This document shows positions 45,337 to 53,294 of a DNA stretch of 64,000 bases, one piece after another. The DNA is from Ruegeria sp. ANG-S4 (GTDB lineage: Bacteria > Pseudomonadota > Alphaproteobacteria > Rhodobacterales > Rhodobacteraceae), in NCBI RefSeq assembly GCF_000814005.1, contig NZ_JWLK01000005.1, positions 744,001 to 808,000 of the forward strand, in the 5' to 3' direction. Position 1 is the stretch's first letter, and every line of letters starts with the position of its first letter. Under the pieces are notes generated by a model that saw only the letters and a list, made by a program, of their open reading frames with translations, searched no databases and had not been told where the DNA came from. A program made the translations under genes and the position numbers.

Positions 45337-45552
45337 TTAGGCCTTGTCTTTGTCGGTCTCGGGGGTGACGTCCTTGGCCAGTTCGGACGCGTCCTGCTCC
45401 AGTTCGTCGGCACCTTCTTTCACGCCCTTCTTGAACGAGGTGATGCCTTTGCCAACTTCACCCATGAGTGAACTGATTTTGCCGCGACCGAACAGAACCA
45501 GAACCACAACCGCGATCAGCAACAGACCCGGAAGACCGATATTGTTGAGCAT
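45337..45552 (-). CDS. tatA: Tat protein translocase subunit TatA
   Basis: The 71-residue protein is the pore-forming subunit of the Tat pathway. It has an N-terminal membrane helix ([18 protein letters not shown]), the hinge [14 protein letters not shown], and an amphipathic helix, then an acidic tail. The ATG at 45552 is preceded by AGGAG and is preferred over an upstream start at 45660 that would add 36 residues ahead of the membrane helix. Confidence 0.96.
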   Translation of the reverse strand: MLNNIGLPGLLLIAVVVLVLFGRGKISSLMGEVGKGITSFKKGVKEGADELEQDASELAKDVTPETDKDKA

Positions 45553-45701
45553 TTCTTTTCTCCTAAAACGTTGGCGCCGCGCGCCATGGATATGATCTGG
45601 CCTAGTCTCTACGCTCCCATGCCCATTCGCGGAAGTGAGAAGGCGCAGTTCATCGGTCATATTTGACCGGATTGAAAGGATTCTGCGGGCTGGATTTTTG
45701 C

Positions 45702-45723
45702 AACTGACAGGTTTATGTCAGTT
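45702..45723. promoter_or_regulatory. perfect 22-bp palindrome upstream of the ABM/YafY gene pair
   Basis: AACTGACA (45702-45709) and TGTCAGTT (45716-45723) are exact inverted repeats separated by GGTTTA. The site lies 48 bases before the ATG at 45772. It is a good candidate operator for the WYL/YafY regulator encoded in the same operon. The symmetry is seen directly; the partner is inferred from position. Confidence 0.65.
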
Positions 45724-45771
45724 ACCAGGGTCTAAACAAAGGTCATCGAAACTTGGTCAACGGAGATTCAA

Positions 45772-46077
45772 ATGACCCATGTTGCAGAAATCGTCACCTT
45801 CACGCTTGCCAAAGGCACAACGCAGGATGAGTTTGTAAAACTCAGTCAAGCGTCTGAGGCGTTTGTGCGCGCCGCGCCCGGTTTTGCCCACCGACAGCTG
45901 AGCCTGGGTCAGGACGGTCGATGGACCGATTATGTTGTGTGGACCGATATGCAAGCGGCCCAGAACGCTGCGGCACAGTTTCCGCAGCAGGATTGCGCGG
46001 CTGCAATGATGGCGGCGATCGACCCCGACAGCGTTCAGATGCGCCACGAGAATGTTCTATGGAACATGACGGCCTGA
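45772..46077 (+). CDS. dimeric alpha/beta-barrel (ABM-like) protein
   Basis: The 101-residue product starts at an ATG with GGAG 6 bases upstream. The pattern VAEIVTFTLAKGTTQDEFVK, then FVRAAPGFAHRQLSLGQDGR and DYVVWTDMQAAQNAAAQF, matches small ferredoxin-fold proteins of the antibiotic biosynthesis monooxygenase type. It could be an enzyme or a ligand-binding protein; no reaction can be given. It lies 21 bases before the YafY-type regulator and downstream of a perfect palindrome, so it is likely the target of that regulator. Confidence 0.75.
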   Translation: MTHVAEIVTFTLAKGTTQDEFVKLSQASEAFVRAAPGFAHRQLSLGQDGRWTDYVVWTDMQAAQNAAAQFPQQDCAAAMMAAIDPDSVQMRHENVLWNMTA

Positions 46078-46098
46078 ACATGATCGGACGGGCGATCC

Positions 46099-46770
46099 AT
46101 GCGACGCACTGACCGCTTGTTCGACATCATCCAGATCCTGCGCGACGGAAAACTGCACCGTGCACAGGACATTGCGGATCGGCTCGAAGTGTCGGTCCGC
46201 ACCATTTATCGCGACATGGACACATTGGTCGCGTCCGGCGTTCCGGTCGAGGGTGAGCGCGGCGTTGGCTATATGGTCCGCGAACAGATCACCCTTCCAC
46301 CGCTGAACCTGACACCGGCAGAGCTTGAAGCTCTGAATCTGGGCATGGCTATCGTGGCCGAGGCGGCAGACCCCGCCTTAAAGGCCGCCGCCGAGTCGTT
46401 GGCCAACAAAGTCGATGCCGTGTTGCCAACGCAGGTTGTTGCCGAAGCCGATGCCTGGAAATTTGCTGTCTACCCGTTTGCCGATGCTGCCCGCGGGCTG
46501 GCCCATATGGCGCCCCTTCGTTCCGCGATCAAATCCCGCCAGAAATTGCACCTGTCCTATCGTCGCATCGATGGCGTTTTGACCGACAGAACCATCCGCC
46601 CACTGCACATGGAATACTGGGGCCGTGTCTGGACCTTGACGGCGTGGTGCGAACTTCGTGACGCTTTCCGGGTGTTTCGCATTGATCTGATCGAAATCGT
46701 GTCGCCGCTACCGGAACTCTTCACCGACGAACCCGGAAAACGCCTGAGTGATTATGATCCCTACACGTGA
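46099..46770 (+). CDS. YafY-type transcriptional regulator (HTH_11 + WYL)
   Basis: The 223-residue protein has an N-terminal winged helix-turn-helix (RRTDRLFDIIQILRDGKLHR followed by AQDIADRLEVSVRTIYRDMD) and a C-terminal WYL ligand-sensing domain (KLHLSYRRIDGVLTDRTIRP, then EYWGRVWTLTAWCELRDAFR). Such regulators control neighbouring genes in response to a small molecule or nucleic acid ligand. It shares an operon with the ABM-like gene 21 bases upstream. The dispersed palindromic element fills the space after its stop. Confidence 0.92.
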   Translation: MRRTDRLFDIIQILRDGKLHRAQDIADRLEVSVRTIYRDMDTLVASGVPVEGERGVGYMVREQITLPPLNLTPAELEALNLGMAIVAEAADPALKAAAESLANKVDAVLPTQVVAEADAWKFAVYPFADAARGLAHMAPLRSAIKSRQKLHLSYRRIDGVLTDRTIRPLHMEYWGRVWTLTAWCELRDAFRVFRIDLIEIVSPLPELFTDEPGKRLSDYDPYT

Positions 46771-46774
46771 TCCG

Positions 46775-46830
46775 CGCTTCATCTGGCCAAAAATATCCCC
46801 GCCGGAGGCATGGCCCGGAACGGGCCATTC
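46775..46830. repeat. dispersed palindromic element, copy 2 (inverted)
   Basis: This 56-base copy is the reverse complement of the element at 42980-43033. The only difference is the hairpin loop, GTTCC here against TTT there (the flanking stem is the same). It lies between the stops of the convergent YafY-type regulator and LysM/LytM lipoprotein genes. Confidence 0.85.
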
Positions 46831-46833
46831 TGT

Positions 46834-48006
46834 TCACTTCAGATAAGGTTCAGGATCGACAGACTCGAACCCCTGACGGACTTCGAAGTGTACGTACGCA
46901 TTGTCACCATCGCGCAATGCAGCGATTTTCTGTCCCCGGCGTACGCGGTCGCCTTTTTTCACCGTGATCTCTTCGACATTTGCGTAAACGGTCAAAAGAT
47001 CATTCGGGTGGCGCACAACAATGATCGGAACCTGATCCGCATCCGCCGTCACCGCCGCCACGGTGCCCCCGTCCGCCGCTGTCACAGCGGTTCCCGGTGC
47101 AGCAGCGATATCGATACCCTCATTTTTGCCCTTGTCGTAGGGGCGGATAATGCGACCGGAAACTGGCAAGGCCAGCGCTGACGATCCACTGTTTGTCGGT
47201 GCCTCAGCAGTGACATCCGGTGCCTCGTCGGCCTCGGCCAATGGTTTGACCTGCTCATCCGGCAACGGCTGTGTCGCACTTGGGGGCGTCGGTGTCGGCG
47301 ATCCCTGCCCCGGCTGTGTTACAGCGGCAGTCGCGGCAGGTGCGGCACTGCGCGTCGGCGCTGCCTGATCCACAATCGGGATCAGCAGGAATTGCCCTTC
47401 ACGAACCATGAAGTCGGATCCCAAACCGTTCCATTCTGCCAGCGACTCGACGGGCACCTGGTACAGGCGCGAGATCGTGTAAGCTGTCTCGCCGCGTTTG
47501 ACCTTGTGGCGAATTGGTTCCGGTCCGGATGGCGCTGGGGCCGCAGCAGGCGCAGGTTGCGCAGGCTCCAGGGTCGTGGTGCGCACACCGCCCGTGTCAG
47601 GTGCCGCGTCAATCGCTGATCCGGCCAATGTGGCAATGTCCACGTTGCTGCTGGCGCCCACAGTGCGCGGCAAGGCCAAAACCTCACCCTCGCGCAAAGT
47701 GTCATCCGCCTGCAGCCCATTGAACCGGGCCAGCTCTGCCACAGGAAGACCGACGCGATTAGCAACGTCCGTTACCCGGTCACCCGATCTTGCCACAGCC
47801 ACCTGATAATTCGGGTATGTGATCACGCCCCGATCGTCCGGAGCGGGTCGGCTGGTCGTTGCCGCCAGCGCCGCATCTGCGGTGGAAAACCCGCCGACAT
47901 TGCCGCGAAGGTCGTAATCAAAGGGGCCCTCGCACCCGGCCAAAAGGGCAACAACGGCTGCGCCTGCGAGGTATCGGCACACGGCTGATCTGGAAACTGC
48001 TCTCAT
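46834..48006 (-). CDS. LysM-LytM lipoprotein, NlpD-like, degenerate M23 domain
   Basis: The 390-residue protein has a signal sequence ending in LLAGC, so it is a lipoprotein. Two LysM peptidoglycan-binding domains follow (YQVAVARSGDRVTDVANRVG; HKVKRGETAYTISRLYQVPV), then a proline- and alanine-rich linker and a LytM/M23 domain. The zinc ligands are altered: the HxGxD segment reads NEGID, the YxH strand reads VYANVE, and only the His of YVHFEVRQ remains. It is therefore probably not a peptidase but an activator of a cell-wall amidase, as NlpD is in E. coli. It lies 63 bases after pcm on the same strand. Confidence 0.9.
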   Translation of the reverse strand: MRAVSRSAVCRYLAGAAVVALLAGCEGPFDYDLRGNVGGFSTADAALAATTSRPAPDDRGVITYPNYQVAVARSGDRVTDVANRVGLPVAELARFNGLQADDTLREGEVLALPRTVGASSNVDIATLAGSAIDAAPDTGGVRTTTLEPAQPAPAAAPAPSGPEPIRHKVKRGETAYTISRLYQVPVESLAEWNGLGSDFMVREGQFLLIPIVDQAAPTRSAAPAATAAVTQPGQGSPTPTPPSATQPLPDEQVKPLAEADEAPDVTAEAPTNSGSSALALPVSGRIIRPYDKGKNEGIDIAAAPGTAVTAADGGTVAAVTADADQVPIIVVRHPNDLLTVYANVEEITVKKGDRVRRGQKIAALRDGDNAYVHFEVRQGFESVDPEPYLK

Positions 48007-48069
48007 TTTTCTGTCCTCAACACCCGCCCCTGTTTTCCGGGGTTCTGGCGCAAATATCGTAACAAACTT

Positions 48070-48720
48070 TTACGCTTCGTCCTTTCCAAGCCCCTCAAGC
48101 AGCGGCACGAAACGAACGGGCAACAATTCGTCATAGTCCAGCCCGTCTTCGGTGCGCGTGACCCGGATCAGGGTCTGCACCGCATCCGACTGGCCTACGG
48201 GTAGAACCATAATACCGCCGATTTTAAGCTGCGCCAAGAGCGGCCCTGGAGGATCTTCCGCAGCCGCAGTCACAATGATTCGGTCAAACGGGGCTTGTTC
48301 CGGCAAACCAAACGATCCGTCGCTTAACATCGCCGTCACATTGGTCATCCCCAAGGCACGAAACAAATCGCCGGTTTCCCGAACCAGGCGCTTGTGACGC
48401 TCGACCGTATAAACCCGCCGCGCCAGCTTGGACAGGATCGCCGCCTGGTACCCCGACCCCGTCCCGATCTCCAGAACGGTGTCGCGTGGGCGCACCTTCA
48501 ACGCCTGGGTCATCAATCCGACGACCGAGGGCTGGCTGATCGTTTGTCCGCACGCAATCGGTAGCGGCGTGTCGTCATAAGCACGTTCCGCAAACAGGCC
48601 TTTGACGAAGAGGCCGCGATCAACCTGTTCCATCGCCGCCAGAACCCGCGCATCCGTTACACCGCGCGAACGCAGCGAGAACAGGAATTGCATTGTTTTT
48701 TCGGGGTCCAATCCGCTCAT
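48070..48720 (-). CDS. pcm: protein-L-isoaspartate O-methyltransferase
   Basis: Pcm methylates abnormal isoaspartyl residues with S-adenosylmethionine and starts their repair. The protein has 216 residues. The SAM motif I reads [15 protein letters not shown], the substrate region includes [15 protein letters not shown], and post-motif [20 protein letters not shown] is typical. The start overlaps the surE stop in ATGA. The surE-pcm pairing is conserved in many proteobacteria. Confidence 0.97.
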   Translation of the reverse strand: MSGLDPEKTMQFLFSLRSRGVTDARVLAAMEQVDRGLFVKGLFAERAYDDTPLPIACGQTISQPSVVGLMTQALKVRPRDTVLEIGTGSGYQAAILSKLARRVYTVERHKRLVRETGDLFRALGMTNVTAMLSDGSFGLPEQAPFDRIIVTAAAEDPPGPLLAQLKIGGIMVLPVGQSDAVQTLIRVTRTEDGLDYDELLPVRFVPLLEGLGKDEA

Positions 48721-49499
48721 TCGATCGCCTTCAACGCCCCCAGCATATCATGGGCTGTCAGATCAGCCCGCATCGGCGTGACCGAGATATAGCCTTCCAG
48801 ATTTGCCGCCGCGTCTGTTCCGGGCGCAGTCGGGTTATGCTGGTTTCCGCCCTTGATCCAAAGGAAACGCCTGCCTGACGGAGAGTTATGCGGCTCGACA
48901 CCGAACCGGATGTCCCGGCGATACCCCTGCGGAGCGACGCGAGCGCCCAGAACCTCATCGGCAGGAACGGGCGGAAAGTTCACATTATAGAACAGCCGAT
49001 AATCATTCTGTTCCGTTGGCGTTGCCTCAAGTATCCGCCGGACCAGATCAGCACCATGAAGCGCAGCGGCCTCGAACGGATCGTCCAGATCTCGGTTTCG
49101 CGGTCCATAGTACTGGGACAATGCAATCGCTGGGATGCCTTGCAGCGCAGCTTCCATCGCGCCACCTATCGTCCCGGAATATAACGTATTTTCGGCCGAG
49201 TTGTTGCCGCGGTTCACACCAGACAGAACCAGATCCGGCGGACAGTCCTTCATCACATCATGCAAGCCGACGATAACGCAGTCCGCAGGCGACCCTTCGG
49301 CTGCATAGCGACGCTCGGCCAGTTTCGCGACCATGAACGGATGGGTGTAGCTGATACAGTGTGCGACGCCCGACTGTTCGAAAGCCGGTGCGACAATCCA
49401 GATTTCGCCCGACGGCCCCGCCAAGCCTCTGGCGATCGCTTCAAGCACGATCAAGCCCGGCGCATTGATACCGTCGTCATTGGTCAAAAGAATTCGCAT
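48717..49499 (-). CDS. surE: 5'/3'-nucleotidase SurE
   Basis: SurE is a metal-dependent nucleotidase acting on nucleoside monophosphates. The ATG at 49499 gives 260 residues and opens directly at the conserved [16 protein letters not shown]; the upstream frame to 49559 adds a poorly supported extension. Other motifs are [20 protein letters not shown] and GAMEAALQG. Its TGA overlaps the pcm start. It forms an operon with pcm and probably the LysM/LytM gene. Confidence 0.97.
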   Translation of the reverse strand: MRILLTNDDGINAPGLIVLEAIARGLAGPSGEIWIVAPAFEQSGVAHCISYTHPFMVAKLAERRYAAEGSPADCVIVGLHDVMKDCPPDLVLSGVNRGNNSAENTLYSGTIGGAMEAALQGIPAIALSQYYGPRNRDLDDPFEAAALHGADLVRRILEATPTEQNDYRLFYNVNFPPVPADEVLGARVAPQGYRRDIRFGVEPHNSPSGRRFLWIKGGNQHNPTAPGTDAAANLEGYISVTPMRADLTAHDMLGALKAIE

Positions 49500-49620
49500 G
49501 ATTTTGCCCCGCCCCACGTTTTTCCCTTGATAAACGCCACCCTGCGTTGCGGCAAGCAAGGGCCCGGCGCATTATGAGGCTTTCGCGCACCACTTGGACA
49601 GAAATCAGCAGACCTTGGGA

Positions 49621-50706
49621 TCAGGCCGGAAAAACAAAGCATCTGTCGCGCGGCACCGTCAGCCACATGACACGGCCCGGATTTGGGACAAACACATTCG
49701 GAACGGTCGCTTTCAGGATCGAACCGTCATGGTCCATTCGGAATTCGACCAAACTTTCAGCGCCCAAAAACCGCGCGCGTTCGACGACACCGCGCGCAGC
49801 AACGCCATCAGTGGCCGTTGGCGATGGTCCCTTTCCGTTTCGATCAAAGTCCAGTCGAACATGTTGCGGGCGAAAAACGATCTCAACTTCGGTGTTGTCC
49901 GGAACGCCCGGCGCCAGAAACTCGCCAAATGGTGTCGGAGCCAAAGCACCGTTAACCTCTGACCGCAATACATTGATATCACTGAAAAATGACACCGCGG
50001 CCTTGTCGACCGGTCGCGTGAACACGTTGTATGGCGCACCCTGTTGTACGATCTTGCCGCCGCGCATCAAGGCGATTTCATCCGCCATGCGCATCGCCTC
50101 TTCAGGTTCGTGCGTCACAAGCAAGACAGCGGCATCTTCCTCTTTCAGGATCTCCAATGTCTCGTCCCGGATGCCATCGCGCAGCCGGTTGTCGAGCCCC
50201 GAGAATGGTTCGTCCATTAACATGATCCGCGGGCGCGGAGCCAAAGCGCGCGCCAGCGCGACACGCTGTTGCTCGCCGCCCGACAATTGATGCGGATAAC
50301 CGTCGATATAACGCATCAGATCAACGCGATTGAGCAGTTCCTCGACCCGGTCTCGTTTGAAGGCCTTGTCGCCCTTCAACCCAAAGGCCACATTATCGGC
50401 CACGCTGAGGTGCGGAAACAGCGCAAAGTCCTGAAACATAAGCCCAATTTCGCGTCGTTCAGGCGGCACCCGAAACACCGTGTCGCAGACCAGTTTGCCA
50501 TCGACAAAGATCTCACCCGAGCTTTGCATCTCGACCCCGGCAATCATGCGCAGCGTGGTTGATTTGCCGCAACCGGATGGACCCAAAAGGCAAGTGACCT
50601 GCCCGGCCTGAACGCTAAGCGAAACATCGTCCACAACTGTCCGCCCCTCGAACCGGGCCACAAGGTTGCGGATTTCCAGACGAGGTGGCGCTTCGTTGAC
50701 CGACAC
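49621..50706 (-). CDS. ABC transporter ATP-binding protein, FbpC/PotA-type, orphan
   Basis: The 361-residue protein begins at a GTG at 50706 with GGGG 7 bases upstream. The ATPase domain has Walker A GPSGCGKST, signature LSGGEQQRVALARALA and Walker B IMLMDEPFSGLD. The C-terminal third is a TOBE/MOP-type regulatory domain (VEIVFRPQHVRLDFD, then RARFLGAESLVEFRMDHDG). This is the arrangement of iron(III), polyamine and sulfate importers. No permease or binding-protein gene is nearby, so the substrate cannot be inferred. Confidence 0.9.
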   Translation of the reverse strand: MSVNEAPPRLEIRNLVARFEGRTVVDDVSLSVQAGQVTCLLGPSGCGKSTTLRMIAGVEMQSSGEIFVDGKLVCDTVFRVPPERREIGLMFQDFALFPHLSVADNVAFGLKGDKAFKRDRVEELLNRVDLMRYIDGYPHQLSGGEQQRVALARALAPRPRIMLMDEPFSGLDNRLRDGIRDETLEILKEEDAAVLLVTHEPEEAMRMADEIALMRGGKIVQQGAPYNVFTRPVDKAAVSFFSDINVLRSEVNGALAPTPFGEFLAPGVPDNTEVEIVFRPQHVRLDFDRNGKGPSPTATDGVAARGVVERARFLGAESLVEFRMDHDGSILKATVPNVFVPNPGRVMWLTVPRDRCFVFPA

Positions 50707-50857
50707 TGATGGACCCCACTGCGTTTCCCGACCAATTCCATCGGGCTTGGACGGGGATAGCAACCCCGCCCCACCGGCGCAAGAGATCAGCCGCTGGCGC
50801 GCGATTGTATCAATACTGTTTTTGATTTCAGGAAAGAGTGAAAACCCCGCTGGCGGA

Positions 50858-51970
50858 TCAGCCAAGCAGCTCAAAATCTGCAGCCGCACGCACGCGGCCA
50901 TTGACCTGAACCTCCAACCTGTGGGCACCGGGGATCAGGGTAAAGGTACTCGCATTGCCTTTGAGCTTGTGCGTCTTCTTCAAAACCAGTTCGCCATCTT
51001 TCAATGCAGCTTGCTTCAACTTGTGAACCTTTGCCGACACTTTCCCGCCTGGTCGTTGAAAATGAACGATGTAATCCACAAGAACAGCCTGATCCCTGGC
51101 ACCGGACAATCTGACCTCAAAGTCCAGCGCACCGCCGATCCGGGCGTCACCGCCCAGAGAAATATGCGCCGACACGTCGGCATCGGGATCATACCCGATC
51201 ATCTTCATCGCGCGGGGATGGCCGGATTTCACAAGGCCCCTGACCGCATGCGACGTCATCCATTTCAGTTCTGCTGTATCTTGCGTCTGACTGTCTTGCC
51301 AGGCTTGCAAACGGTCCAGCGCCAGCTTGACGTCCTTCTTGGTGATATCGTTCAAATGGTTGGCGACCGACCGTGTAACATATCGCGTCGAGTCCGCGTG
51401 CAAACGATCCAGCAGCGGCAGCGGGTCGGTCAACTCCAAATCCACGGACTGCCCCCACGGCAGCCGGGGTCGGGTGCCCTCGCTCACCAAACGACGCACG
51501 TGATAGCTGGAGTGCCCGCACCACGCTTCCATCCGTTTAAGAACAATTTCAGGATAGCGGTTCAGGAAAGGCCTGATGGCCCATTCCATCGAAAACCGCT
51601 GGGTCAGTTCTTCCAACACGTCCAGCGCCAGTTCCGGGTGATCCAGACCAACAGCCACGACCCAATCCCCGAGAGGTGCGAAAATGAAGTCGCCAAAGTC
51701 ATCGTCTGATTTGTTTGGATCGAGCGGTGGCGGCAAGGCCCGCAGCAGAAGCGGGGCGATGGCCGGCAAATCGCCGGGCACAGATTGTTGCAAACACTCG
51801 GCGATCCACGCCATGCGCTCTTTCAACTCAAGCTCAAGCAGCCGCGACATGACCTGCGCCTCGAACGTCGCGGCATCGAAGTTTTGGTCAGCCGCCGAAA
51901 ATAGACCTGCCAGATAGCGGGTTTTCTCTGCGTTAAACAGCTGATCTTTCAGTGAAAAGCCTTGAGCCAT
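50858..51970 (-). CDS. AlkC-like DNA alkylation repair protein
   Basis: The ATG at 51970 gives 370 residues. The middle region is a series of HEAT-like helix pairs with the block AIRPFLNRYPEIVLKRMEAW, then HVRRLVSEGTRPRLPWGQSV and TRYVTRSVANHLNDITKKD, characteristic of AlkD/AlkC-type DNA glycosylases. The C-terminal 90 residues form a beta-rich, Ig-like extension (ALDFEVRLSGARDQAVLVDY), as in AlkC. It should excise alkylated bases such as 3-methyladenine. The gene starts 2 bases after the SDR stop and is co-transcribed with it. Confidence 0.87.
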   Translation of the reverse strand: MAQGFSLKDQLFNAEKTRYLAGLFSAADQNFDAATFEAQVMSRLLELELKERMAWIAECLQQSVPGDLPAIAPLLLRALPPPLDPNKSDDDFGDFIFAPLGDWVVAVGLDHPELALDVLEELTQRFSMEWAIRPFLNRYPEIVLKRMEAWCGHSSYHVRRLVSEGTRPRLPWGQSVDLELTDPLPLLDRLHADSTRYVTRSVANHLNDITKKDVKLALDRLQAWQDSQTQDTAELKWMTSHAVRGLVKSGHPRAMKMIGYDPDADVSAHISLGGDARIGGALDFEVRLSGARDQAVLVDYIVHFQRPGGKVSAKVHKLKQAALKDGELVLKKTHKLKGNASTFTLIPGAHRLEVQVNGRVRAAADFELLG

Positions 51971-51972
51971 CG

Positions 51973-52752
51973 TTACATCGTCAGATTGGTGGCGCCACCG
52001 TCCAGCAGAATGTTCTGCCCGACGATGAATCCTGCATGTTGTGAACACAAAAAGGCGCAGGCGGCCCCGAATTCCTGCCGCGTCCCATAGCGCCGCGCCG
52101 GAATGGTCGCCGCGCGTTCGGCGCGCGCCTCATCCATGGAAATCCCCTTCTGCGCTGCCACGCCCCCGTCCAACGAATCCGCCCGATCAGTGGCATGAAT
52201 ACCCGGCAACAGATTGTTTATGGTCACCCCGTGCGGCGCAACTTGGCGCGAGGTTCCGGCGACATAGCCGGTCAGCCCGGTTCGTGCCGCATTCGACAGT
52301 CCCAGTGCTGGAATGGGCGCACGCACAGATTGCGAGGTGATGTTGACGACCCGGCCCCAGCCCTTTTCCATCATTGCAGGTAACAAGGCCTTCATAAAGG
52401 TGATCGGTGTCAGCATATTCGCATCCAGCGCTTTGATGAAATCGTCCCGATCCCAGTCAGACCATAGACCCGGTGGCGGACCACCTGCGTTTGACACAAG
52501 AATATCAACACCCTGCGCGGCGTTAATAACCTGTTCCTGACCATCCGGCGTCGTTACATCGCAGGCCAAAGTTTGAATGGTCACACCATACTCCGCGCGC
52601 AGCCTCGCGGCCTCGGCCTCAAGCGCATCGGTCCCGCGCGCGTTCATCACAAGATCGACACCCGCACCTGCCAGCGCCTCGGCGCAGCCCAAGCCCAGGC
52701 CCTTGCTGCTGGCGCAAACCAAAGCGCGCTTTCCCTTGATACCCAAATCCAT
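51973..52752 (-). CDS. SDR family protein lacking the YxxxK catalytic motif
   Basis: The 259-residue protein has the cofactor motif ASSKGLGLGCAEAL and an NAGG motif (VSNAGGPPPG). The catalytic serine is in NITSQSVRAPIPALGL, but where YxxxK is expected the sequence is SNAAR. It belongs to an FabG-like SDR subgroup in which the tyrosine is missing. The NAD(P) fold remains intact and the C-terminal FIVGQNILLDGGATN is normal. It may use other residues or be a non-catalytic binding protein. It is the first gene of an operon with the AlkC-like gene. Confidence 0.88.
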   Translation of the reverse strand: MDLGIKGKRALVCASSKGLGLGCAEALAGAGVDLVMNARGTDALEAEAARLRAEYGVTIQTLACDVTTPDGQEQVINAAQGVDILVSNAGGPPPGLWSDWDRDDFIKALDANMLTPITFMKALLPAMMEKGWGRVVNITSQSVRAPIPALGLSNAARTGLTGYVAGTSRQVAPHGVTINNLLPGIHATDRADSLDGGVAAQKGISMDEARAERAATIPARRYGTRQEFGAACAFLCSQHAGFIVGQNILLDGGATNLTM

Positions 52753-52821
52753 GCTGATCCTCCCTGTCTTCGCTGGACATCTAGCACCGGCCAGTCAGGG
52801 AAGACCAGCGACAGTTAGGGA

Positions 52822-53184
52822 TCAATAAAAGAACTCTTCCCGGACAATCTTGCCGTCGGCAACGTGATAGATGCCAACCTCTTTCATATCAAAGGTTTCG
52901 CCGCTTTCCTTGACCTTGCCTTGCACCTCGAAGATCACCGCAAAACGATCTTCGCCGTGGATATATGGGTCGCTGACTGACGCGCCAGAGACTTCATGCG
53001 CACCCTCCCACCATTCATGTTTGCCACGAATGCCGTCGCGACCATGGGTTTCGCGCCCCATGCCCTCCATATCCTGCGCTTCGACGGAAACCGCATCCGG
53101 GGCGTACAGCTTTTCAAGGTTTTCTTTGGCGCGATCTTCGCGGCAACCGGCGACCAGTTCGTCGGCAATCTCTTTCAAATTCAT
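52822..53184 (-). CDS. SnoaL-like polyketide cyclase family protein
   Basis: The ATG at 53184 follows GGAG by 8 bases and gives 120 residues; a GTG at 53193 is possible. The sequence has the NTF2-like pattern EIADELVAGCREDRAKENLE, YAPDAVSVEAQ, then GIYHVADGKIVREEFFY. The GRDGIRGKHEWWEGAHEVSG segment is typical of a SnoaL-like subset. The reaction is unknown. It is divergent from prfC and transcribed alone. Confidence 0.82.
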   Translation of the reverse strand: MNLKEIADELVAGCREDRAKENLEKLYAPDAVSVEAQDMEGMGRETHGRDGIRGKHEWWEGAHEVSGASVSDPYIHGEDRFAVIFEVQGKVKESGETFDMKEVGIYHVADGKIVREEFFY

Positions 53185-53294
53185 TTGGTTCACTCCACTT
53201 TTTGTTCACTATATGTTCTTATAGTCACAGGTTGGCGATTCGGGCCACCCCCTTTGTCTTGCCTCGGCAGGTTTCCCCGCCTATACGCGCGGTC

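Noticed and set aside
46861-46895. A second tRNA-like T-loop string near GACTCGAACCCC.
   Set aside because: It is inside the LysM/LytM lipoprotein gene and lacks the other arms of a tRNA.
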